Assembly (NCBI RefSeq): GCF_002339505.1
Contig: NZ_DDJO01000015.1
Location: forward strand, 1-34,862
Origin: Corynebacterium sp. UBA2622
GTDB lineage: Bacteria; Actinomycetota; Actinomycetes; Mycobacteriales; Mycobacteriaceae
Direction: 5' to 3'
DNA: 34,862 nucleotides
The position numbers and the translations under genes were made by a program. Below the pieces are notes generated by a model. The model was not told where the DNA came from, searched no databases, and saw nothing but the letters and a program-made list of their open reading frames with translations. How positions within the stretch are numbered: position 1 is the first letter of the stretch; each line of letters starts with the position of its first letter. This document shows, one piece after another, positions 28,136-34,862 of this stretch.

Positions 28136-28455
28136 GGGGCCGCCTGGGCGGGGACGAGGGGTACGCGACCGTCACCTCGGCCGGCATCATTGCTGCGGTG
28201 GTGAGCCTGTTGCTCGTGGTAGCAGGGCTGGGCGCCCGCGTCGTGGACACGCACAGGGCGCGGGGTGCCGCCGACCTCGCGGCGGTCGCGGCGGCCACGG
28301 CCCTCTACCAGGGGTTTGACCCGTGCCGCGCAGCCGAGCGCACCGCCCGCGACAACGGAGCGCGGATGGAGTCATGCACCGAGCACCCGCCCGATGTCGT
28401 GGTTACGGCCCGGGTCGGCAGCCGCAGCGCCTCGGCACGCGCGGGCCCGCTCTAG
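28132..28455 (+). CDS. Second TadE-like protein (helicase/secretion neighbourhood type, Rv3654c-like)
   Basis: Protein of 107 aa. A leader with G/YATVTSAGIIAAVVSLLL resembles the prepilin site, but position +5 is Thr, not Glu. One membrane helix (about 16-37) precedes an Ala-rich soluble domain with a Cys pair (PCRAAER and ESCTEH) that could form a disulfide outside the cell. GTG 28132 overlaps the previous stop by four bases (GTGA). This is the last tad gene; its TAG lies inside CTAG, shared with the helicase stop. Confidence 0.85.
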   Translation: MRGRLGGDEGYATVTSAGIIAAVVSLLLVVAGLGARVVDTHRARGAADLAAVAAATALYQGFDPCRAAERTARDNGARMESCTEHPPDVVVTARVGSRSASARAGPL

Positions 28456-28459
28456 CGGG
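28446..28459. terminator. Small hairpin at the tail-to-tail stop codons of the tad operon and helicase gene
   Basis: CCCGC (28446-28450), loop TCTA, GCGGG (28455-28459). The loop holds both overlapping stop codons. Too short to be sure of termination. Confidence 0.35.
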
Positions 28460-30809
28460 GCCGGCCGGTGGCGCCCTCCCACCCGCCGGTCATGCTCACC
28501 AGCGCGCCGAGCAGCGCGAGTGCGGCGCGCTTGTCCAGCGGCTGGTTGCCGTTACCGCACTTCGGCGACTGCACACAGGACGGACAGCCGGACTCGCAGG
28601 CGCAGGACTTCACTGCCTTGTAGGTCGCGGAGATCCACTCGTGGAAGCGGGCGTAGCCTTCGTCGGCGAAACCGGCTCCCCCGGGGTGGCCGTCGTAGAC
28701 GAACACCGTCGGCAGGAGGGTGTCCTGGTGCAGTGCGGTGGAGACGCCGCCGATGTCCCACCGGTCGCATGTCGCCAGCAGCGGCAGGAGACCGATGGCG
28801 GCGTGCTCCGCCGCGTGCAGGGCGCCGGGGACCTCCCCCGCGGAGATCCCCATCGCCTCGAGAGCCAGGGGATCGACCGTGTACGCCACCGCGCGGGTGA
28901 CCAGGCGCTGCTCCGGCAGATCGAGGGGGATGTGCTCCGAAACGGTGCCGTCGGACAGCCTCACCACGTACCCCGTGACGCGGTCGATCACCTCCACGTC
29001 GACGTTGGCCACCCAGAGCCCCGGTGACGGGTTCACCCGGGCGGTGGCCTCGCCCAGGATGGTGATCTCGGTCGTGGAGCGGGCCTGCGTGGAGTAGTCG
29101 GGGGTTTCCGGACGCGCCAGGGCGATGTAGTCGTCCAAGTCGAGGGAATCGATGACGAAGTGCTCGCCCTGGTGGATGTACACCGCGCCGTCGTGAACCT
29201 GGCTTGCCGCGCGGCCCGCGTCGACGGTGCCGAGCAGGCGGCCGTCGGAAATGTCGACGATCATGACCTCCGACCCTGTGCCGCCGCGGAGGCTCACCGA
29301 GGCGTGCGCGGTTTCCGGGGCGAGTTCAGCGTCCAGCCTGGGTGCGGCGAACCACCCTTTCGGGCGCGCGCGGAGGTACCCGTCCCGGGTGAGGCCGTCA
29401 ACGACCCCCCGGGCGCCAAAGGCCTCCACATCGGCCGGGGTGAGGGGTTTCTCCACGGCCGCGCAGTACATGTGCCCCCGCAGTATGTAGGGGTTGGAAG
29501 GGTTGAACACGCTGTTTTCCACCGGGCGCCCGAGCAGCGCCTCCGGGTGGTTGACCAGGTAGGTGTCCATCGGCTCGTCGCGGGCCACCATCACCACAAC
29601 GGATGCCTGCCCCCGCCGCCCCGCCCGGCCCGCCTGCTGCCGGAATGACGCGACCGTGCCCGGAAAACCGGCCATCACCACAGCATCCAGGCCGCCGACG
29701 TCGATGCCCAGTTCGAGGGCGTTGGTGGTGGCCAGCCCGAGGAGATCCCCGTCGTCGAGCGCACGCTCCAGACGGCGGCGGTCCTCCGCCAGGTAGCCGG
29801 CGCGGTAGGAGGCGACCCGCTGGGCGAAGTCCGCGCGGCCGGCCGCGACCAGGTCCTCCTGGGCGCGCATCGCCACCAGCTCAGCGGCGCGCCGGGAGCG
29901 GACGAACGTGAGGGTCCGCGCACCGTCGAGGACCAGCGCGGACATGACCGAGGCTGCCTCCGTCGTGGCGGCGCGGCGCACGGGAGCACCGTTCTCACCC
30001 TCCGCGCCGTCGATGAAACCGGGTTCCCACAGCGCGATGGTGCGCTCACCGGTGGGGGCACCGTCCTCGGTCACCGCGACAACGTCGCGGCCGCACAGAC
30101 GCGACGCCTGCCCGGCGGGGTCGGCGGCGGTGGCGGAGGCGAAGATCAGGGTGGGACGCGACCCGTAGGCGGCCGCCAGGCGGAGCAGGCGGCGCAGCAC
30201 CAGGGCCACGTTGGCGCCGAACACACCCCGGTAGGTGTGGCACTCGTCGACCACCACGTATTTCAGGTGGCGGAAAAGTCGCGCCCAGCGGGCGTGGTTC
30301 GCGAGTATGCCGGCGTGGAGCATGTCGGGGTTGGTGAAGATGAACCGGCTCTGTTCCCGGATCGCCGGGCGGGCCTCCACGGGGGTGTCCCCGTCGTAGG
30401 GGGCGGGGTGCGCCCCCGCGGGCGCGAGGGCGCCGGCGGCGTGGACCTGGTCGGAGCCGAGCGCCTTGGTGGGGGTGAGGTACATCGCGCAGGCCGTCTC
30501 GTCACGCGCGAGGGCGGTGAGGACGGGGAGCTGGTATCCGAGGGACTTGCCTGACGACGTCCCGGTGGCCACCACCACGTCGCGGCCCTTCCAGGCGAGC
30601 TGGGCGGTGCGCGCCTGGTGGGTGTAGAGCCGGGTGATGGAGGCGTCGAGAAGCGATTGCCTGATACCCCCGTCGATCCAGTCGGGCCACGGCGCCCAAC
30701 TGGCGGGGGTGGCGGGGCGGTGTTCGACGTGCGTGATGCGGGAGGTGGGAAAGCGGGCATGGAGGGCGGAGATGAGCTCCGCACCCAGGGAATGGTCTGG
30801 TGTGAGCAT
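28452..30809 (-). CDS. DEAD/DEAH-box (DECH) superfamily 2 helicase with C-terminal zinc-binding domain
   Basis: Protein of 785 aa. N-terminal motor motifs: YTHQARTAQLAWKGRDVV (Q-like), Walker A TGTSSGKSL, TPTKAL, VVDECHTYRG (DECH box), FASATAADP (SAT). Second RecA domain: TFVRSRR, ATNALELGIDVGGLD, QQAGRAGRRGQ. The C-terminal DUF1998/MrfA-like domain has a four-cysteine cluster CACESGCPSCVQSPKC. The family is known as the helicase of the helicase/secretion neighbourhood; relatives such as MrfA act in DNA repair. ATG 30809 begins the conserved sequence; the upstream open frame to 31019 overlaps the cspA leader and is spurious. Its stop overlaps the tad operon by four bases. Homologue of Rv3649. 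Confidence 0.93.
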   Translation of the reverse strand: MLTPDHSLGAELISALHARFPTSRITHVEHRPATPASWAPWPDWIDGGIRQSLLDASITRLYTHQARTAQLAWKGRDVVVATGTSSGKSLGYQLPVLTALARDETACAMYLTPTKALGSDQVHAAGALAPAGAHPAPYDGDTPVEARPAIREQSRFIFTNPDMLHAGILANHARWARLFRHLKYVVVDECHTYRGVFGANVALVLRRLLRLAAAYGSRPTLIFASATAADPAGQASRLCGRDVVAVTEDGAPTGERTIALWEPGFIDGAEGENGAPVRRAATTEAASVMSALVLDGARTLTFVRSRRAAELVAMRAQEDLVAAGRADFAQRVASYRAGYLAEDRRRLERALDDGDLLGLATTNALELGIDVGGLDAVVMAGFPGTVASFRQQAGRAGRRGQASVVVMVARDEPMDTYLVNHPEALLGRPVENSVFNPSNPYILRGHMYCAAVEKPLTPADVEAFGARGVVDGLTRDGYLRARPKGWFAAPRLDAELAPETAHASVSLRGGTGSEVMIVDISDGRLLGTVDAGRAASQVHDGAVYIHQGEHFVIDSLDLDDYIALARPETPDYSTQARSTTEITILGEATARVNPSPGLWVANVDVEVIDRVTGYVVRLSDGTVSEHIPLDLPEQRLVTRAVAYTVDPLALEAMGISAGEVPGALHAAEHAAIGLLPLLATCDRWDIGGVSTALHQDTLLPTVFVYDGHPGGAGFADEGYARFHEWISATYKAVKSCACESGCPSCVQSPKCGNGNQPLDKRAALALLGALVSMTGGWEGATGRPR

Positions 30810-30840
30810 GGGTTCTACCCCCGGTCGCGGCTGTGGATTC

Positions 30841-30894
30841 GAAGAATTATGCCACCCCCCTGGCGGAAATCGGATATCCCTGGCATAATGCTTC
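30841..30894. promoter_or_regulatory. Mirrored divergent promoter region of helicase and cspA (14-bp inverted repeat)
   Basis: GAAGAATTATGCCA (30841-30854) and TGGCATAATGCTTC (30881-30894) are inverted copies with 13 of 14 matches, 26 bp apart. Each arm contains GGCATAAT facing outward, a possible -10 (CATAAT at 30846-30851 minus for the helicase, 30884-30889 plus for cspA). Confidence 0.6.
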
Positions 30895-30952
30895 TTGGTC
30901 GCAGATTCTGTGCGCGCCTTAGAGGGTGCTCGTGGGTTTTTGTTTACGCGGG

Positions 30953-30976
30953 CACCAGGTCCTTTCAGGCCTGGTG
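30953..30976 (+). promoter_or_regulatory. Stem-loop in the cspA 5' leader
   Basis: CACCAGG (30953-30959) pairs with CCTGGTG (30970-30976), with an inner CCT/AGG stem. It lies in a leader of about 125 nt, typical of cold-shock genes, 46 nt before the start codon. Confidence 0.5.
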
Positions 30977-31021
30977 ATCGAGAGACCGTTCGTTGCCAGC
31001 AATTTTTTGAAAGGTACAAAC

Positions 31022-31225
31022 ATGGCTACAGGAACTGTCAAGTGGTTCAACGCGGAAAAGGGCTTCGGCTTCATCGCTCCCGACGATGGATCGGCTGATG
31101 TCTTCGTGCACTACTCCGAGATCAAGGGCGCGGGCTTCCGCACCCTCGAGGAGAACCAGCAGGTCGAGTTCGAGGTCGGCGACGGCACCAAGGGCCCGCA
31201 GGCCCAGGACGTTCGCCCCATCTAG
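31022..31225 (+). CDS. cspA: Cold-shock-domain protein CspA
   Basis: Protein of 67 aa consisting of one cold-shock domain. The nucleic-acid-binding motifs RNP1 (KGFGFIAP) and RNP2 (VFVHYSEI) are intact, with the opening MATGTVKWFNAEKG. It binds single-stranded RNA or DNA and acts as an RNA chaperone. GAAAGG stands 7 nt before ATG 31022. It is divergent from the helicase and ends at a T-rich terminator. The same gene (cspA, Rv3648c) follows the helicase in M. tuberculosis. Codon use suggests high expression. Confidence 0.97.
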   Translation: MATGTVKWFNAEKGFGFIAPDDGSADVFVHYSEIKGAGFRTLEENQQVEFEVGDGTKGPQAQDVRPI

Positions 31226-31239
31226 GCTCGAACCTGAAT

Positions 31240-31275
31240 AATCCCCCCGCCCCCCGAGGGCAGGGGGATTTTTTG
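31240..31275 (+). terminator. Intrinsic terminator of cspA
   Basis: AATCCCCC (31240-31247) pairs with GGGGGATT (31263-31270), with an inner GCCC/GGGC pair, followed by six T in total. Confidence 0.93.
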
Positions 31276-31321
31276 TGCCTTCCCGCGATGGCGCTGCCGC
31301 CAGGAGAGAGACGGACGGGAG

Positions 31322-31948
31322 CTAGATGGCCGAGACTCCGCGACGCACGTCGTTCCAGTCGAAGAGCCACCCCTGTGCTTTCTGGATCACCAACCCCACC
31401 AGCGAGCCCAGCGTCACACCGACGACCATCGCCAGCAGGGGGAAGTTGGCGAAGAGCGAGCCACCCAGGTAACCCACCCCGACCCCGAGGCAGGCCCAGA
31501 TGAGCACGCCGATCGTGTCATAGATGAAGAAGGCCGCCCAGTTGTACCCGACGGAGCCGAGGACGATCGTGGCCACCCAGCGCGCCCAGGGGAGGAAGCG
31601 GGCGACGATGATCGTCGCGCCTGCGCCGCGGTTCATGTTGCGCCGCACCCACGCGATGGAGACACCGGCCTTGGACTTCGGGTCGAGGCGGTCAACCACC
31701 TTGATCATCCTCTTGCCCAGGCGGAAACAGATGTTGTCACCGATGATCGCGCCGATGACGGCCGCACCGATGACGCCCCAGACGTCCGGGACGCCCCGCG
31801 AGGCGGAGAAGGCGCCGGCCAGGTTGAGCACCGACTCGGAGGGAACCACGGGCGCAAGCGCGTCGCTCACGATGAGCAGGCTGACCAGCGGATAGAAGAT
31901 GGTCATCTGCATCAGCTGCTCGAGGAAGTGGATCATCGAATCGATCAC
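31322..31948 (-). CDS. DedA-family membrane protein
   Basis: Protein of 208 aa of the DedA/SNARE-associated (VTT) superfamily. The conserved blocks are PVVPSESVLNLAG near residue 34, GAIIGDNICFRLGKR in the middle, and ARFLPWARWVATIVLG after it, with the family Arg and Gly residues kept; four to six hydrophobic segments. DedA proteins support membrane homeostasis, and some recycle undecaprenyl phosphate or phospholipids across the membrane. GTG 31948 has GGAG ten nt upstream; Met5 is another possible start. It is convergent with cspA and divergent from topA. Confidence 0.92.
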   Translation of the reverse strand: MIDSMIHFLEQLMQMTIFYPLVSLLIVSDALAPVVPSESVLNLAGAFSASRGVPDVWGVIGAAVIGAIIGDNICFRLGKRMIKVVDRLDPKSKAGVSIAWVRRNMNRGAGATIIVARFLPWARWVATIVLGSVGYNWAAFFIYDTIGVLIWACLGVGVGYLGGSLFANFPLLAMVVGVTLGSLVGLVIQKAQGWLFDWNDVRRGVSAI

Positions 31949-32193
31949 TGCGGTTGTGCTCCTTCCGGGCCGGACGGGGGCTGCGCGGCGGCCCTCAGAC
32001 GAGTGTAATGACCCGCGTGATGAGCAAGCATATTTCCGCTAGTCGGCGTACGCGTGATAGTTGTCTGATAGAAAGAAGTGAGTTTTGACTTTCTGCGCGG
32101 CCAGCCCCTCGGAGCCCGCCAATATGGTGGTGGCCAAGGATGCGTCCTTAATATAAGGCGCAGATCGGACAGAGAAGAGAGGTGTCACCCGGC
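31949..32193. promoter_or_regulatory. Divergent intergenic region of dedA and topA
   Basis: A 245-bp gap holding no convincing gene. It contains TGATAG repeated (32055-32060 and 32067-32072 approximately), TATGGT at 32123-32128, and the inverted repeat CCTTA-ATA-TAAGG (32146-32158), which includes a -10-like TAATAT (32149-32154). The topA promoter is probably one of these, but none has a matching -35. Confidence 0.45.
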
Positions 32194-34862
32194 GTGGCAG
32201 ACAACGGCAAGACCCTCGTCATCGTGGAGTCGGCGACGAAGGCCAAAAAGATCCAGAAGTACCTGGGCGGCGACTACATCGTCGAGGCCTCGGTGGGTCA
32301 CATCCGCGATCTTCCCGGACGCGCCGCGGACATTCCCGCGAAGTACAAGAAGGAGCCCTGGGCCAAGCTCGGCGTGAACCCGGAGGAGGGTTTCGCCCCG
32401 ATCTACGTCATCAGCCCGGACAAGAAGAAGAAGGTCGCCGACCTCAAGGACAAGCTCAAGCAGTCCGACAAGCTCCTTCTCGCGACAGACCCCGACCGCG
32501 AGGGCGAGGCAATCGCCTGGCACCTGTTGGAAACGCTGAAGCCGAAGGTCCCCGTGGAGCGGATGGTGTTCAACGAGATCACCGAGGCCGCGATCCGGGA
32601 GGCCGCGGAGAGCACGCGCGAGCTAGACATGGATCTCGTGGATGCCCAGGAGACGCGCCGCATCCTCGACCGCCTCTACGGTTACGAGGTCTCCCCGGTC
32701 CTGTGGAAGAAGGTCATGCCGCGGTTGTCCGCCGGCCGCGTGCAATCGGTGGCCACCCGGGTCATCGTCGAGCGGGAGCGCGAGCGCATGGCCTTCATCC
32801 CCGCCGAATACTGGGACCTTTCCGCTACCCTCGCGCCCGGACAGTCCGCCGAGGAGTTCGAGGCGAAGCTCGTCGGGGTGGACGGCAAACGCGTCGCCCA
32901 GGGCCGCGACTTCGATGACCGGGGCCGCGTCAAGTCCTCCGGGGTCTACGTCGTGGACCAGCCCGCGGCAGAGGCCCTCGCCGAGGGCCTGAAGGGCACC
33001 GCCATGTCGGTGACCAGGGTGGAGGAGAAGCCGTACACCCGCCGGCCCTACCCCCCGTTCATGACCTCCACGCTCCAGCAGGAGGCCGGCCGCAAGCTGC
33101 ACTTCACCTCGGCGCGCACGATGCGCATCGCGCAGAGGCTCTACGAAAACGGCCACATCACCTACATGCGTACGGACTCGACCGCCCTGTCCAAGCAAGG
33201 CCTCGACGCGGCACGCTCCGCGGCGACCGAGCTCTACGGAACGGACTACGTCAGTGCGTCGCCGCGCGTCTACGACCGCAAGGTGAAGAACTCGCAGGAG
33301 GCCCACGAGGCCATCCGCCCCGCGGGTGAGCGCTTTGCGACGCCCGGCCAGCTCGCCAGCACCCTCGACGCCGAGGAGTTCAAGCTCTACGAGCTGATCT
33401 GGCAGCGCACCGTCGCCTCGCAGATGAGCGACCTGCGCGGAACCTCCATGAAGCTCACCGTCGCGGGCACCGCCAGCACCGGTGAGCGCGCCGAGTTCGC
33501 CGCCACCGGCCGCACCATCACCTTCCCGGGTTGGATGCGCGCGTACTCGGACGCCGGCGACTCCGAGACGCACCTGCCGCGTCTGGCGGACGGTGACGCG
33601 CTCACCACGGTGAAGGTCACCGCCGACGGCCACTCCACCAACCCTCCGGCGCGCTACACCGAGGCGAGCCTTGTGAAGAAGATGGAGGAGCTCGGCATCG
33701 GCCGTCCGTCGACGTACGCGTCGATCATCAAGACGATCCAGGACCGCGGCTACGTCGCTGCCCGCGGCAACGCGCTCGTGCCCACCTGGGTCGCCTTCTC
33801 GGTCATCGGCCTGATGGAGAACAACTTCGACGCCCTCGTGGACTATGACTTCACCTCCTCCATGGAGGACGAGCTCGACGAGATCGCCCACGGCAACGAA
33901 AACCGCACCGAGTGGCTCACCGGCTTCTACTTCGGCGACGCCGACGCTGACGACAACATGGCGGAGGCCGTCGCGCGCCGCGGCGGGCTGAAGCACATCA
34001 TTGAGGACAACCTCGAAAACATCGACGCCCGCGAGGCCAATTCGCTGAGGCTTTTCGACGACTCCGAGGGGCGCACCGTCTACGTCCGCGTGGGCCGCTA
34101 CGGGCCCTACATCGAGCGTCGCGTGGGCACCGACGATGCCGGTGAGCCCGAGTACCAGCGGGCCAACCTGCCCGAGTCCGCCACCCCGGACGAGATCACC
34201 CTGGAGATGGCGGAGAAACTCTTCGCCACCCCGCGTTCCGGCCGGGAGCTGGGGGAGAACCCGGCCAACGGCCGGATGGTCGTCGCACGGGAGGGCCGCT
34301 ACGGGCCCTACGTCACCGAGCTGGTCAGGGATGACGAGCGGGAGCGCGCCGAGGCCCGGGCCGAGGAGGTCGTCGCCGAGGAGCGGGCCGCCGAGGACAG
34401 GCAGCGCGCCGAGGAGGGCAAGCGGGCGAAGAACTGGGAGACCAAGACGGCCGCCGCGCAGAAGGAGAAGCGCGTCGAGGAGCTGGTGGAGGAGCAGCTC
34501 AAGCCCGCGACCGCGTCGCTGTTCAGCTCCATGGAGCCGTCGAGTGTGACGCTGGAGGAGGCCCTCAAGCTGCTTTCCCTGCCGCGCGAAGTGGGTGTCG
34601 ACCCCTCGGACAACGAGATGATCACGGCCCAGAACGGCCGCTACGGGCCGTACCTGAAGAAGGGCAGCGACTCGCGCTCCCTGGCCAGCGAGGACCAGAT
34701 CTTCGACATCACCCTCGAGGAGGCCCGCCGCATCTACGCGGAGCCGAAGCGCCGCGGGCGCGCCGCCGCCAAACCGCCGCTGAAGATGCTGGGTGACAAC
34801 GATGTCTCGGGCAAACCCATGAGCATCAAGGACGGTCGCTTCGGCCCCTACGTCACCGACGG
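32194..34862 (+). CDS. topA: DNA topoisomerase I (type IA), C-terminus cut by window end
   Basis: The first 889 residues are present. The Toprim domain has Glu12 (VESATKAKKI) and Asp99, Asp101, Glu103 (DPDREGEAIAW); the active-site tyrosine is Tyr324 in ITYMRTDS; EAHEAIRP and GIGRPSTYA are also intact. From about residue 633 there are C-terminal repeats marked by GRYGPYI, GRYGPYV, GRYGPYL and GRFGPYV (near 634, 702, 815, 882), used in actinobacteria in place of zinc fingers. A Glu/Arg/Ala-rich helical insert lies between the second and third repeat (about 708-770). It relaxes negative supercoils. GTG 32194 was chosen by homology (MADNGKTLVIVES); GTG 32182 is in frame but leaves no spacing after the purine-rich site. 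Confidence 0.96.
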   Translation, partial: MADNGKTLVIVESATKAKKIQKYLGGDYIVEASVGHIRDLPGRAADIPAKYKKEPWAKLGVNPEEGFAPIYVISPDKKKKVADLKDKLKQSDKLLLATDPDREGEAIAWHLLETLKPKVPVERMVFNEITEAAIREAAESTRELDMDLVDAQETRRILDRLYGYEVSPVLWKKVMPRLSAGRVQSVATRVIVERERERMAFIPAEYWDLSATLAPGQSAEEFEAKLVGVDGKRVAQGRDFDDRGRVKSSGVYVVDQPAAEALAEGLKGTAMSVTRVEEKPYTRRPYPPFMTSTLQQEAGRKLHFTSARTMRIAQRLYENGHITYMRTDSTALSKQGLDAARSAATELYGTDYVSASPRVYDRKVKNSQEAHEAIRPAGERFATPGQLASTLDAEEFKLYELIWQRTVASQMSDLRGTSMKLTVAGTASTGERAEFAATGRTITFPGWMRAYSDAGDSETHLPRLADGDALTTVKVTADGHSTNPPARYTEASLVKKMEELGIGRPSTYASIIKTIQDRGYVAARGNALVPTWVAFSVIGLMENNFDALVDYDFTSSMEDELDEIAHGNENRTEWLTGFYFGDADADDNMAEAVARRGGLKHIIEDNLENIDAREANSLRLFDDSEGRTVYVRVGRYGPYIERRVGTDDAGEPEYQRANLPESATPDEITLEMAEKLFATPRSGRELGENPANGRMVVAREGRYGPYVTELVRDDERERAEARAEEVVAEERAAEDRQRAEEGKRAKNWETKTAAAQKEKRVEELVEEQLKPATASLFSSMEPSSVTLEEALKLLSLPREVGVDPSDNEMITAQNGRYGPYLKKGSDSRSLASEDQIFDITLEEARRIYAEPKRRGRAAAKPPLKMLGDNDVSGKPMSIKDGRFGPYVTD

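Overview
The window is high-GC Gram-positive DNA and almost certainly comes from Corynebacterium. The reasons are a GlxR protein that reads like the C. glutamicum one, the neighbours sigC-katA, an Mrp1 antiporter operon with fused MrpA/B, pbp1A next to whcA, an LAxTG-anchored surface protein, and many genes that begin directly at a predicted transcription start. There are no insertion sequences, prophage genes or CRISPR arrays; this is ordinary core chromosome.

Layout, left to right. 1-212: tail of a cell-wall-anchored repeat protein. 369-2665: ECF sigma factor SigC and catalase KatA, divergent. 2743-8665: six-gene Mrp-type cation/proton antiporter operon (mrpA, C, D, E, F, G) on the minus strand. 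8842-10254: membrane protein with YhgE/Pip-like repeats. 10306-10382: tRNA-Pro(CGG). 10459-14342: metallophosphoesterase, YqeY protein and class A penicillin-binding protein. 14559-16528: WhiB-like WhcA, a 51-residue DUF4177 protein, a RidA protein and a metallo-beta-lactamase-fold hydrolase. 16603-17286: the cAMP regulator GlxR. 17477-17569: a 30-residue membrane micro-ORF. 17609-20997: endonuclease III, a TlpA-like thioredoxin, a CoA-type NUDIX hydrolase and a MarP-like membrane serine protease. 21010-23722: epoxide-hydrolase-like enzyme, actinobacterial holin-superfamily membrane protein and HAD-IB phosphatase. 24089-28455: a compact Tad/Flp locus (Ssd/CpaE-like, TadA, TadB, TadC, Flp pilin, two TadE-like pseudopilins), meeting a DEAD/DEAH helicase (28452-30809) tail to tail. 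31022-34862: CspA, a DedA protein and the start of topA (cut by the window end).

From glxR to topA the gene order matches, from memory, the Mycobacterium tuberculosis Rv3676-Rv3646c region, so the linkage is ancient. Themes are envelope and pH/ion homeostasis (Mrp, MarP, PBP1A, DedA), oxidative stress and respiration (SigC, KatA, WhcA), and a Tad secretion/pilus module linked to nucleic-acid proteins (helicase, CspA, TopA). That last linkage, together with a perfect DnaA-box sequence and two stable hairpins ahead of the tad genes, is the most interesting part of the window.

A second window-wide signal: ten starts (sigC, the YhgE-like gene, the metallophosphoesterase, yqeY, pbp1A, the DUF4177 gene, the MBL gene, the micro-ORF, nth and the HAD phosphatase) have a TAnnnT hexamer 6-8 nt upstream, mostly exactly 7. 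This is the geometry of leaderless transcripts, and it was used to choose starts.
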